The notes under the pieces were generated by a model. It worked only from the letters and a program-made list of their open reading frames with translations. It had not been told where the DNA came from and searched no databases. From NCBI GenBank assembly GCA_037447655.1, contig JBBHKE010003007.1, positions 33,900-97,899 on the forward strand: a stretch of 64,000 nucleotides of DNA, given 5' to 3'. Shown one piece after another: positions 10,583 to 20,786 of this stretch; the first letter of the stretch is position 1, and every line of letters begins with the position of its first letter. This DNA is from Zygnema cylindricum (Eukaryota > Streptophyta > Zygnematophyceae > Zygnematales > Zygnemataceae). A program made the position numbers and the translations under genes.

Positions 10583-11583
10583 TGTTGTTTTGAAAAGTCA
10601 GTTTCGTGCGTACTAGACAGTTTGCCCGTAACTACTAATTGGATTTAATATGGAGGTTTGAATAGATTCACGGATTGGGGGAGCGAACGGATTGATATAA
10701 TTAAAGTGACATAGAAGACTCATTAAGTGGTGTGAACAAGCTGTGACAAATGGACGGCGGATCGCGAAGCGATCCGATGTAAAATAAACGGAATAGGCGC
10801 CGCCGGTACGGCGGAGCTGCGACGCAGTTAAGTCAACGTAGCTGCGGCTATTTGTATGATCTGTACGGACAAGCGCAACCAGCGCAGCCAGCGCAGCCTG
10901 CGCAGCCAGCGCAGTTAGCGCAGTTGCGGATAATATGACTAGGATAGATCTCGAGTAATAATGATTGTACGGTAGTGGTAGCTTAGTAGTTGCTTAGTGG
11001 TAGCTTGGTTTCTAACATACGAAGAGTACGGTGTAAATATTCTGTACAACAGAGGTTTGTCCTTTTGACTAGTTAGGTTATTAGAGTAGATATAGTACGG
11101 CTGGTATGCCTCCGTACTCTGAGTATAACTTGCGGGACTTAGATTATTTTATGTATCGGAGTCAAGTTAATCAAAGTAATGGCAGACTGTGTTCTGCATC
11201 TTTGACCTGTTGGTGTGATCACTCTGATTGGTGCTTTCATGTGAAACTTTGTGGAGTTATTCTATAATATAGAATCTATATGTGTGTGAAGTTTCATGGT
11301 ATTCCAGTATATCTGTAAGATTCTGTGAACAGTCTAAGTGGCTAGTTTGTGAAGCTGTCAGCTACTTTTGGGAAACTCTGTAGCCTATATCTTCTAGATG
11401 CCTTGGTGGATTTGGCTTAACTTTGGGAGTTTATAGTGTATATGGTATACTGCATATTGGTGCAGTTTGAGACCATTTTGTTTAGTGTGGAGTAATCTGT
11501 GCTGTCTGAAACACAGCTGTTTTTGAGGTAGTCTGTGGGTGTTTCCGTGAGTAATCCATGGCTGAAATAGGCTAGGGACAACA
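10583..11583 (+). repeat. 3' LTR of element I
   Basis: It is collinear with the 5' LTR from TGTTGTTTTGAAAAGTC to GGGACAACA. The AGCGCAGCC-type run (about 10870-10925) has extra units, which accounts for most of the 15-bp length difference. The gag start codon is also present near 11558, and TATG in the 5' copy is TAGG here. Identity to the 5' LTR stops at 11583, which fixes the LTR end. Confidence 0.88.
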
Positions 11584-12011
11584 CATTCTTGACCACCAAT
11601 ACCGTTCCAGAACTAGACTTAACGTTTGCTTGCTACCGTAATGACCAAGCTTAGTGTGAATCTGCTCAATGAGAGAAAGACACTCGGTAGGCCGTGGAAC
11701 GTGCCTATGGCTTCCGTCTGCCAACAACCGAACTAAAGATCCTTCGAGCCAAAGGTAACTTTTGGCCCTTTTTTTCACTCTGTCTTCTTCATCAGAGGTA
11801 GTGACGGACCTGAAGGTCTGGGAGGATAAGAAAAGAATGAGAGGCCTATCACGCCAAGGATCTGTGGCGGGACAGGGGTTCGGAATAGACGCCAGATAGT
11901 AAGTAAGATAAGAATCCGCTGATTTGGCAGGAACCTTGTCATCGTTGAAATCCTGTTAAACTCCGTTATCCGTCGTTCGAGGCAAAGGATTTCGAGAAAT
12001 TTCATCCGCAT
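11584..12011 (-). pseudogene. Gypsy RNase H-integrase linker and integrase zinc-finger start
   Basis: Minus-strand frames give NADEISRNPLP (the usual VADALSR position), a linker, then KSYLWLEGSLVRLL and IEQIHTKLGHYGSKQT followed by ERYWWSRM. These are the two His of the HHCC zinc finger and its usual spacing. The two Cys and the catalytic core are missing because element I begins at 11583. A stop near 11955 breaks the frame. Confidence 0.75.
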
Positions 12012-12188
12012 TTAGACTAAGCAGACCCGGTTGGTGGATTATTTCAACATCATATTTTTGTAGAATTAAATCCCATCGGGCTAGTTTCCCGGAAAGCTTA
12101 TCGTTAGTCATCAGCTAATGCAAGGGCTGATGGTCAGTTAGAAGTGTGAAAGGTTTACGTACAAATAATGGTTAAAGTGAACGACTCC

Positions 12189-12452
12189 CTAAACCGCGGC
12201 TAGACACTCTCCTTTGTAGCTACTATAATTTGATTCAGCCAGCTTATTGCTTCTACTCGCGTAAGCAACTACGTATTTCTCTCCGCTCAACTCTCTTTGT
12301 GTCAAGATGGTAGCGATTTCGGGTTTTCCAAAATCTGTTTGGAGACAAAAGGAAAGTTTGTGATTGGGAGGACAAAGAATTGGAGCACTCGATAAGGCCA
12401 TTTGTAATTTTGAAAATGCGGAAATCTGATCGGTACCCCATATAAACGCCAC
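12189..12452 (-). pseudogene. Gypsy RNase H
   Basis: It follows the RT after a short gap and frame change. It contains AFSKLQMALSSAPIL, LQTDFGKPEIATILTQ (first catalytic Asp) and AYASRSNKLAESNYSSYKGE (catalytic Glu), then a stop. The usual TDAS is TDFG here. The C-terminal part (about 12060-12190) continues in other frames with degenerate sequence. Confidence 0.8.
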
Positions 12453-12472
12453 ATTCTTCTTGAGAAGATCGT

Positions 12473-13627
12473 TTAAAGGAGATGCGATTGTACTGAAATT
12501 AAGTTTGAACCTGCGATAATAATTAGCAAGCCCGAGAAACGCTCGGAGCTTGTGAGGTCCGTGGGAGCGGGCAATTTACTGATTGCATCTACCTTTGCTT
12601 CGAGAGGATTGATCCCCTCAGCCGAGATAAAATAGCCAAGGTAAGGCACTCCTTCGGATCCAAAGGTGCATTTTGCGGGATGACACTTTAATCGAACCTT
12701 TTTTAATTCAGTCAATACCCATTCGATATGAGCCGTGTGCTCTTCGATAGCAGCGGAGGCAATGATGAGATCATCGATGTAACACCTAGCAAACTTACAA
12801 CCTCCGAGGACTGAGTCCATGACTTTTTGAAATACCGTGGGAGCATTTTTCAGTCCGAACGGCATTACGGCCCATTCCCATCGGTCGTCGCTACCCCAAA
12901 AGGCAATTTTATGCCGGTCTTTTTCCTCTATATCAATTTGATTGAATCCTTGACGGAGGTTAAGGATACTTAAATACTCCGCCCAGCATACGTGATCAAA
13001 TATTTCTTCGGCAAGAGGCATGGGATGACGATCTTGAACCGTTCTAGCATTTAGTTCACGATAATCACCACACATTCGACGTTCACTAAAATAACCCTCA
13101 GAATCCTTTTTCAGAGGCATGACAATGGGAGCTGCAAATGTGGAGTCTGACCGATAGATTAGGTCAGCTTCCTCTAGTTCAGCACATCGATTGTCTACCA
13201 TTTCCCATTCAGTTTCTGACAGACGATGTTTGGGTTTAAATATCGGGCGGTCATCTTCGAGATCTATCGACATCTTATAAACGGTGTGACAACCCAAATC
13301 ATTCATAGAAAAAGAAAAGGCATCGACATTTCGTAAAACTACCTCATTTAGTAACTCTTGTTCGGCCTTTGTTAGATTGGTGCCGAATTTCCATTTAAGA
13401 GCATCAGGATTTTCGGTTGTCATAGCTTCCATGGCTTGTGCAAAGGCCAACTGCTCATATGCGATAAGCGTTTCACCTAACTCGTAAGCTACCGGTGTCT
13501 GTTTAAGGCAATTAACCGAATGATTCCAACTGCGTGTTGGAAAAGTAGCACTCCAATGAGGAGGGGGTAGAATATGCATGGGACTTGTAGACTGGCCAGC
13601 CATGTATGTGGGAATAGACCAGGACAT
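12473..13627 (-). CDS. Gypsy reverse transcriptase, open reading frame
   Basis: A 384-aa open frame. The N-terminal third is a connector (KWKFGTNLTKAEQELLNEV). RT motifs follow in order: FKPKHRLSETE, AAPIVMPLKKD, RMCGDYRELNART, the region HPMPLAEEIFDHV, INLRQGFNQI-like LNLRQGFNQIDI, WAVMPFGLKNAP, and the catalytic YIDDLIIAS near 12770-12800. KCTFGSEGVPYLGY and the thumb follow. The usual LDL(R/K)SGY is LNLRQGF, so the first catalytic Asp is Asn, which would damage polymerase activity. The frame ends near the start of RNase H. Confidence 0.85.
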   Translation of the reverse strand: MSWSIPTYMAGQSTSPMHILPPPHWSATFPTRSWNHSVNCLKQTPVAYELGETLIAYEQLAFAQAMEAMTTENPDALKWKFGTNLTKAEQELLNEVVLRNVDAFSFSMNDLGCHTVYKMSIDLEDDRPIFKPKHRLSETEWEMVDNRCAELEEADLIYRSDSTFAAPIVMPLKKDSEGYFSERRMCGDYRELNARTVQDRHPMPLAEEIFDHVCWAEYLSILNLRQGFNQIDIEEKDRHKIAFWGSDDRWEWAVMPFGLKNAPTVFQKVMDSVLGGCKFARCYIDDLIIASAAIEEHTAHIEWVLTELKKVRLKCHPAKCTFGSEGVPYLGYFISAEGINPLEAKVDAISKLPAPTDLTSSERFSGLLIIIAGSNLISVQSHLL

Positions 13628-13789
13628 ATGGCTAGGGTTAAGGAAATCCTAGATAGAGATCTCCAAGACTGGTGGAATTGGAGAGGGAAAGAGGAAAAAA
13701 TGAAATGTGGTCCCTTGGAGAGTGGGACGGAAAGATTTTCTTAGTGATGCATCCCCCCCCCCAGCTGGTTGAGACGCGTATGCCTAAGA

Positions 13790-14870
13790 ATGGCGACGCT
13801 GCAAACCGAAGACCTAAAACAAAAGACAAAGACTGAGGGTCCATGACACGACCTAATAATGTACATCTTTGACGTTCTCTAAGACCTAGAGCGGATGTAG
13901 TGCCAGGAATGAAATGCATGAGGTGTTCTCCTTCCATAGCGGTAGGCTTTTTGAGCTCACCAGTATGAATATTGCTGAGCATGCCAAGACTGTCATTAGA
14001 GAATGCATGTGAATGTGGGTAAAAAACAAAGGTAGGAAGCACCTTGAGAGGTTGACCCAGGACATTGACACTGAAATTAGGGGGACAGTCCTTTTGAATG
14101 CAAGGCTGCACCTTATAGAAAGGAAGAAGGGCACCATGAATAATTGAAGGAGGAGGACGAACTTACAAGTTGGCCTTCCGGAGTCTACCAATATCGATGA
14201 GGTTCATCCATTTGGAGCGAACCCGGTGTGCTAGTGAACCATGGCGAGCCGCGTCAATAATAAGAGGCGGACAAATTAATTGTTCGATCCGTTGATAATC
14301 AGCAAAGACTGTAGGTCTTGGATCATTATAGACTGCGACATTTTCCAAGATATACCCCAAAGGATGATCTAAAGTTTGTAGAAAATTTAGGATGCGAACC
14401 AATTCAAAAAAAAAAAATGGTGCGGGGAACGGCTAATCCGAGACCTTTCCCGGCCCGAGACATTCCTTGGCACTCCCATGCGCCAAGATCTAGATTGATT
14501 GGACCAATCTCCAGTAAGTGATGGTTGCCCACAATGCGAATGTCTTTTGGGAGGGCAGTATGCATATGCTCATATGCAGATTTTGGTAACAAATGCGGGT
14601 ATTGGGAATGCAACAGATTATAATGATGTAATTGTGCTTTCCGTGCTAACGGATCAATCTCAACCGAATAATATGATCGGATTAAAAATCCATTCCTCAA
14701 TCATGCAAAGAGGGAAGTACCTATTCCAGCGAAGAGGTCCAAAATCACCAATCCATTTGGATGAGGTTTCAATTTGACCAGTTTCCAATTAATGGGAAGA
14801 AACCTAGAAGAGTCTGTAGGGACTTGGAAAGTGGAATTGACAAGGTTTGGTTATAGATTCGATCAAATTC
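13790..14870 (-). pseudogene. Retrotransposon-borne cytosine-5 DNA methyltransferase domain
   Basis: Located between protease and RT. Minus-strand frames show the C5-methyltransferase motifs in the normal, unpermuted order. Motif I is ILDLFAGIG (14719-14739), the SAM-binding loop. YYSVEIDPLARK follows, then motif IV as AWECQGMSRAG (14464-14478 for WECQG) with the catalytic Cys, motif VI as YILENV (14337-14345 for ENV), and a motif VIII-like DAARHGSLAHRVRSKW. A C-terminal segment has GQPLKVLPTF and LGRVMDPQSL. Lesions: a frame change near 14850, TGA at 14701-14703, slippage in a 12-A run at 14406-14417, and TAA at 14163-14165. Motif IV has Glu where Pro is expected. The enzyme would transfer a methyl group from SAM to cytosine, presumably on element DNA. 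Confidence 0.85.
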
Positions 14871-15071
14871 CCTCATATCTATAAGAAAACGTGGGTCACT
14901 GCAAATTTCCGGTAAATAAGAACTATCGGGCAGAATTTCTTCTGCTCAGAATCAATGAAATATTTCGGCCCCCACTGAATTCCTTGAAAATGCAGGTATG
15001 AATGTGGCCGAATTTGCCATAACAAGCATGGGCTTCCTAGCGGAAATTAGCGGAATGCATATTTTGCGTTC

Positions 15072-15431
15072 CTAGAAGTTAGTGGGCCTATAAGAAAATG
15101 TCTGATCATGCATGTTAACTCCACCCCCTACACGAAATATAACGTCATGTCCCACTAGGCATTCATAGTTAATACATTTAGTGACCAGAACGTGAACCGA
15201 GATCTCAGCAAAGTCTGTGGCCGTTCCGTTCTGGAACCTGAAAACGAGCGGTTCTTTAGTGATTCTTTTGACTAGCTTGGTTGTACCCGCTGATGTTAAT
15301 AAGCAAGTAGAAGTTGTCTGAAGCTTGTCCGGAGTTAGACCAAGCTTGAGTGCAAAGCTAGAGCCCAATATCACCGGCTTCGCACCCGTATCCATGATAG
15401 GCAGGGAACGGGCTATACCATTCATCAACAA
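15072..15431 (-). pseudogene. Gypsy retropepsin-like protease
   Basis: This 119-aa frame contains IMDTGAKPVILGSSFALKLGL, a retroviral aspartic-protease active site (DTGA). It ends in the typical LVGHDVIFRVGG and YRPTNF region. It would cut the Gag-Pol polyprotein. It lies upstream of the methyltransferase, with a degenerate linker of about 200 bases between them. I could not trace an unbroken frame on either side. Confidence 0.75.
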
Positions 15432-15517
15432 TGCACCCTTTCGTTATCCAAAAAATTGATGTGAGGATTGAGGGAATTTCGCTCCTCTATGGAAATAGGC
15501 TGAATAGCAGCTAGATT

Positions 15518-16380
15518 TTAGTGCAGCTGAAGTGCTTGTAAAGCGGCAGCTGCAGCTGAGCTATCGGACGCAAAGGAGATACGGGAGATTTTTGGTGAAT
15601 CTGAAATCATTGTGGATAGAATGCACAAGCGTTCTTTTACGCGGTGTGCCTCGTGTATAGTTCGATCCACTATGTTGAGAGCTTCAACTGCGATGGCTGA
15701 AGCGTTTTTGGGCAAGGGAGGGGAACGCTCTTTAGTGAATGACAAAGGAATGCGTGTGTTAGGAGTTTTACCGTCACGGTTGTGATCACTTGAACCTTTG
15801 TCAAACGTAGCCTCTCGTTGTTGGATGGTGGAATCTCGGAAAATTCGACCTGCCAACGTGGGCATGTCTACAACGGTGCGAGCCATGCTTGTAAATTGTG
15901 GCTTCATTTGAGTCATAAAGGTTGCGAATTGTTCCTTCATCATAGCCGCCATTTGCTCTTGCATTTCCAAACGCTCTCTCCCTCTCTTCGGGATACCTTA
16001 GGTGGAGTGGTGTCCTTCTCCAGTTCTTTAACCGGTTGAACCGGTTTGGCAGATAAAGCAAGAATGCCACCAATCTTAATTTCGTTCTGATAGGAAAATT
16101 CCCGGTTCTTTATATGACAATGTTGGACATAATGTCCGGTTTGCTTGCAATGTGTACAGGTAGCAGTTTTGTTTGGACACATTCGGGCATCATGCCCCAT
16201 CTTCCCACATCGAAAACATAATTGGTTTCCGAGAGCAACGGGTGGGGTTCCCATGGCCGCGACTTTAGGAGGTCGGATGTTAAAACGAGGATTATTCCAT
16301 GGTGGAACAATCAGTTCTTTCGGGACTGCTTTAGGACGGTCATGGGCTTCCCACCAACAATTTTGCATTTCGTATTCCAC
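15518..16380 (-). pseudogene. Gypsy gag C-terminal part with two zinc knuckles
   Basis: The minus-strand frame at 15940-16380 holds CFRCGKMGHDARMC and CTHCKQTGHYVQHC, two CX2CX4HX4C knuckles that bind RNA. After a frame change near 15960 a second frame (15518-15970) begins MEMQEQMAAMMKEQF, a coiled-coil-like Met/Gln-rich stretch. It runs to a stop before the protease. Confidence 0.82.
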
Positions 16381-16439
16381 GGCATGCTGGCGACTTGGTC
16401 GAAAGTGAACTTTAAGTCGTACGTTTGAGTCAGATGACT

Positions 16440-17412
16440 ATGAATAAACTTCTTATACTGACTTGGAAACTGTCCAACAAATTTCTAGACAGCTTCAGCA
16501 TCCGACATTAAGTGCGGCAATGCTTCACAAAGAGCTTCCATACGAGCACGCATGGCAAGGGTTGTCTTTCCTGACTTCCGTTCAAAGTTCATTAACTCAC
16601 GAACTTGGTCAGGGTTTTGCATACGCTATTCCGTTTGCAACATTTCAAACATGACAGAGAGCAGATCCAATATAGGGATTGTCATCGTTGGTCGTACTGG
16701 GATTCCACCACGTGCGGCTATAGCAAAACTGTTGCGGTATTTCCGCAACTGCTGCCGTAATAACATCGTCGTTGAGATCGAGGACTTCCGGGATAGCTGG
16801 TTGGTAAGGAATTTATGGTTGTCCTATAATAGCAGGACTCCTAGCAAAAGGTGAAGAAAACTCGGTCATCGCAAGTACGGAATCATACTTGCGGGAATAA
16901 AGAGTAAGGGCTGAACCACGAAAATAACGGCCTAAAAGAGAGAAAGCGACCCGTAGGTCAAACCGATCTTGGTACCGAAATGCAAGATCACGCATTTCGG
17001 TATCGAATAGCATTCGAAAATGCGATTAAGTCATGGTGTCCTTCATTCCTGAAAAACAAAAATGAAAGCGACCCCTTCCCTCGGATGTGGAAGCCATTTC
17101 CAATAATGGAATGGTTGGGGACAATAATGAATTTGTAATTTGTGGAAACCAAAAAGATAATGAATTGGAATCCGACCCGTCAAGGGAATTGCGGTTAGAT
17201 TCTTCCTCGAAAAATGTGGAAGAGACTGATGATATGGAAGATACTGAGGTAAGGGAAGATCGAACCGAAGGGGTAATTTGACCTGAGATATTTGGAAAAT
17301 GATGGTCCAAAAGACTAGGTAAATTTGATGGTCCTGATTCTGTGGGCCTAAACGGGGCCGATGATCGGGTGGTTCCGAAAGGATAATCGAGATTATCCCA
17401 ATCGGTGGGCAT
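16440..17412 (-). pseudogene. Gypsy gag N-terminal and capsid part
   Basis: The likely start is at 17412 (MPTDWDNLDYPFG). A Ser-rich N-terminus follows, then capsid-like sequence in shifted frames: FDLRVAFSLLGRYFRGSALTLY near 16900-16960 and FERKSGKTTLAMRARMEAL near 16540-16590, then FVGQFPSQYKKFIHSHL. This matches the Retrotrans_gag pattern. At least three frameshifts or stops are present. Confidence 0.75.
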
Positions 17413-18051
17413 AAAAATGATAAAACCAAATGATAATCGGATAACAAAATCGATCTATACGAGGTGCTTCAAATGCCACACCACACCACTCACTTGTCCA
17501 ATCAGCCAATCAATCTCTAACAGGGCCTCGATGGCCAGATCTACCAGGAAGCCGTATTACCAAAACCTTCTACCCTGCAAACAAGGGGACAAGGCCGAAG
17601 GGCCAGATCTATAAAGGCAAATAGCTTACTACCCAAGCACTCACAAGTGCAGATCTAAAGCGGCACAATCCACAATGGAGCTAACCAATGCCTCCAACGG
17701 CAAGATCTATGGAAGAAATTCCACACCAGCAAAGCAAACTCAGCCAAGGCCACTCAGGGTCCGATAGCAAGCATGGAAAGCTAGATAAATGCAATGCCCA
17801 ATACAAGTGGATTAACACTAATCCACTCCAAACACGATCCCTCTAAACGATCAACCGACTACCTTAGCACGCACCTGCACCCGCAAGGCATCGTGATACT
17901 TACATAACACACTTAACAATCTGGTGATTGCCAAGGGTGAACTGCGGTTGTTCGCTACAACCGAAATTTTACAGAGCTCCCAAGAACGGATCCGCTCCAC
18001 TAACTCCACTCTTTGGTGAAGTATGTCACAAGGTGAGCACCTGATGCCCAA
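17413..18051 (-). other. Gypsy 5' leader and possible primer-binding site
   Basis: About 600 bases without a coding signal lie between the LTR and gag. Next to the LTR, the minus strand reads TTGGGCATCAGGTGC (18037-18051). This partly resembles TTGGTATCAGAGC, the complement of the 3' end of initiator-Met tRNA, but with differences, so the primer is uncertain. Confidence 0.4.
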
Positions 18052-18609
18052 GATATAAACAAAAACAAGGAGGAAACAAATACCAAATACTTAAGTTAGT
18101 GTTGTATACAGTTGACAAAAATTGGCCAATAAGATAAAAACGACAACCAACAAGCAAATGGTAAATATAAAAGTAAAGCTAGTTATAGATTTTTGTAGAA
18201 ATGTATCTATAAATATATATTTTTGATTTTTTTAATATATATTATTTTAATTTTATTTTAACCAAAGAAAACAGAAATTGGAATAAAACAAAGTCAATTG
18301 AAAATAACAATGGAGAATGAGACGACAATTTTCAAGTGCAGGAATACTAAGCCGATGGATGACCACTAAGCCCCACGGTCTATTTATATTCCTTGCAAGA
18401 GTTATCTTTATCGAGAATAATCTGAATTTATACTTAAATAAAATGAATCAAAACATAAACAACCGCGAAAGATAAATAAAAACTGAAAATGACAATATGC
18501 CCAACACTTATGAGGTTTGAGATAACCAAACTCAAAAGATGCGCAAAAGCCAAATAGAAATAAATACACTATCACAAGAAATAAACACAACAAATCAATA
18601 ATCCTAACA
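18052..18609 (-). repeat. 5' LTR of the gypsy element
   Basis: On the minus strand the LTR begins TGTTAGGATTATTG and is AT-rich. It contains a TATA box (TATAAATAG, 18380-18388) about 230 bases from its start and ends near TTTATATC. The 3' LTR is missing, so the exact ends cannot be checked by comparison. Confidence 0.65.
18380..18388 (-). promoter_or_regulatory. TATA box of the gypsy LTR
   Basis: TATAAATAG in the sequence GGAATATAAATAGACC, placed in the middle of the LTR where the U3/R boundary is expected. It would set the start of the element RNA some 25-35 bases downstream. Confidence 0.55.
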
Positions 18610-19748
18610 TGCAACTTCCACACTAATTAAAATTCAGCCACAGCCGGGGAAAGAAGTTCGTGTTATGAGATCGCGGTCGAAATCCATTGAAAGGACAAGA
18701 AAAGTGAAGGGAAACCGTGTAGGTCTTGGCGAAGCCGTATAGATTAATATGTAAGGCTTTACAAGATATTGATAATGTAATAGAAAACTAGATGCTTCAC
18801 GCAAAAGCAGAAAATCGCCTCTATGCTGTCTGGACAATTTTACAAATAAAAAGATGGCTGCAGAAAATCCTCAACAATGAAAACAAATAATTCCTGCACT
18901 TGAAAATTGTGTGCAGGTATTTTTTTTCGTTGTTGATGGGAAAGCTGGTCACGTCCTCCTCAAGTTTGTTGAAGAGATCAGTTGGTCGTCCACCTGATTG
19001 AGAAGGAACCCGACCTCTATGCCTGCCTGAGCGAAAATTTCCTATGGCCTTGGCTCTCTTATAAGCATTACAGAGTCTGAAAACATACAATTTTTCATGA
19101 CAATAGTAGCATGTCAAAGGTGACCTTTTAGGGCCACTTCCTCTGCCACTACCAATCTTAGAATCTGAAAATTGGTTAGATAGTGACTGAACAGACCTCC
19201 TACTACCTCATTGTGAAATTTGGTGAGCTTCTTCGCTCAAAATATGTCGAACAGCTAATGTGATGTTCCATAGACGTTGTGGAAGAGCCCTAAGCCTATT
19301 CATGGCGTCTTTATATTTATCGGGTAAAGTTCTCATTAACAACGTAGCCAATTGAGGGGGGGGGGAGTCCCCATCTGCACTAGTACATTGTAAAAACAAC
19401 CTTTTTATAGCATGACAACGATCTGACATACTATCTCCATTATATCCAAATTCAAAGAACTATGTTGTTATATTAGTTAAAACTCTGACATTTAGCTGAA
19501 TATGCATAGCATGTACACTAAACCAGACTTCAGAAGCCTTTTTCATCTCAAGGTAAAACATTACCAACTCTTTTGTCATAGACTGCTTGAAGACGTTGAG
19601 GCAATTGTGATTCATTTTTCTAGAATCCGGTGATGTCTCATCGGCACTTCTATCCACAGTCGATGACAAGTCCCTCTCTTAAAAATATGAGCTCATCACA
19701 TCTTCCCAATACAAGTAGTCTGATCCATCAAAAATAGGCAACTTGGAC

Positions 19749-19763
19749 GGTGGGCCCCTAACC
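19749..19763 (-). other. Primer-binding site in copia fragment IV
   Basis: The minus strand reads GGTTAGGGGCCCACC. It differs by one base from the 15-base complement of the plant initiator-Met tRNA anticodon arm. It lies inside the gag frame, as QVRGPP. Confidence 0.65.
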
Positions 19764-19785
19764 TGTTGAATCTCAGGAGCATACT

Positions 19786-19861
19786 GACTCGGCTGCGATC
19801 CAGTTGCACTTTGAGTCACACTTGACTCGGCTGCGATCCAGTTGCACTTTGAGTCACACTT
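19786..19861. repeat. 38-bp perfect tandem duplication
   Basis: Two identical copies of a 38-bp unit beginning GACTCGGCTGCGATCC lie at 19786-19823 and 19824-19861, in the gag N-terminal region of fragment IV. As 38 is not a multiple of three, the duplication shifts the gag frame. Confidence 0.95.
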
Positions 19862-19952
19862 GCACCAACTATAATATTCGTCCCTGGAGGAGCAGGTGGA
19901 GCACTAAGGCCAAGAGGAGCACTTGCGACATGAGGAGAGTCATTATCCAACA

Positions 19953-20786
19953 TGTTAGCAAAAGCAAACCCAAATAAGCATACCCATCAGACTAGATAAA
20001 TACTGTAAGATATGTAATTATAAATGAAAGAGGTCTTTCAACCAGATAAACATATACCACAAGCAAATCAAAGACAATAGAGAATGTACATGCTGTATCA
20101 AACTAACTATTCCTAATTGAACTAAATACTCTAAAGATATTCAAAACATCTAAAACGTAGGTACAAGGTTCACCTAAAAATCCTTTAACAAAATTCTAAG
20201 TACTTAGACCAAAATTGTCCATTCAAAAAATTATACTATAATAATCCGGGATATATGTTTCACGCCTACATTCAATGGCGGCGGTACACACTAATTTACT
20301 CAAAGAAAACTACTCGAGTAGACACTACAAAAATCCACATTAAAACAAGTTAATATTGAACAATGGTAGTCTAAAAATATTTTAATTCCTAAACTCAAAT
20401 TTCTAAGACTTACTAAAGTTTTTTTTTCAATACAAGGCAACGACTATCTATGCAACAAAAGTATTGTAATTTATTAATTTATTTTTGATGTATATATTTA
20501 TGGAGACAAGGTGAATAAACCTAATTATTTGTAGTTATGACTGTCGTGCTTGTTTAGGAATTTCCTCCGAGTCAAGGAGACCTTGAGAAAATAGAGAATG
20601 CATAGAAAAACGTCGGGTGGTATTTATTTTTTTCAAATCAAAATGGAAGCAAGACTAAATATTGGACTTTCGTTGGTATAAAATTGTCCGTGTTTGTTTT
20701 TCTTTCCACGGATCTGCTTCCGCCAATTTCTAATACTCGGAGTTCGGTATCCTATCCTCAACTGTCACATGTGATAGAATGCAATG
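19953..20786. other. AT-rich stretch without recognised gene
   Basis: No long ORF or known domain. It may hold the LTR of copia fragment IV, since the gag N-terminus adjoins it, but I could not fix LTR ends. It ends at solo LTR B. Confidence 0.4.

Larger units (their letters stand above)
6932..11583 (+). mobile_element. Element I: gag-only LTR retrotransposon
   Basis: Two direct LTRs (6932-7917 and 10583-11583) bound an interior with one long intact ORF for gag and no trace of protease, integrase, RT or RNase H. A primer-binding site follows the 5' LTR directly, and a purine tract (TTTTCGGGGGAG) precedes the 3' LTR. The layout matches the published class of plant terminal-repeat retrotransposons with a GAG domain (TR-GAG). 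The LTRs differ at only a modest number of sites plus one repeat-number difference. No 5-bp target duplication is visible: the left flank is copia element II and the right flank is the gypsy integrase, so a rearrangement removed sequence on at least one side. Confidence 0.85.
11584..18609 (-). mobile_element. Ty3/gypsy element carrying a DNA methyltransferase domain
   Basis: A minus-strand element with 5' LTR, long leader, gag with two zinc knuckles, retropepsin, a cytosine-5 DNA methyltransferase-like domain, RT, RNase H and the start of integrase. The order RT, RNase H, integrase is the gypsy order. The integrase is cut at 11583 by the 3' LTR of element I, so the rest of integrase and the 3' LTR are missing. 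Stops and frameshifts break gag and the methyltransferase, while the 384-aa RT ORF is open. Charophyte algae are known to have gypsy elements that captured DNA methyltransferases; this looks like a member of that class. Confidence 0.85.
18700..19952 (-). pseudogene. gag: Copia gag fragment IV
   Basis: The minus strand may start at 19952 (MLDNDSPHVAS), runs through a Ser/Pro/Gln-rich stretch, then IQQVRGPPSKLPIFDGSDYLYW, MTKELVMFYLEMKKASEVW, LLMRTLPDKYKDAMNRL and LWNITLAVRHIL. A damaged zinc knuckle follows: CYYCHEKLYVFRLC, in which the His is replaced by Tyr. Several stops lie between the segments. Pol is absent; the left side meets the gypsy LTR. It is closest in layout to element I gag. Confidence 0.75.
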
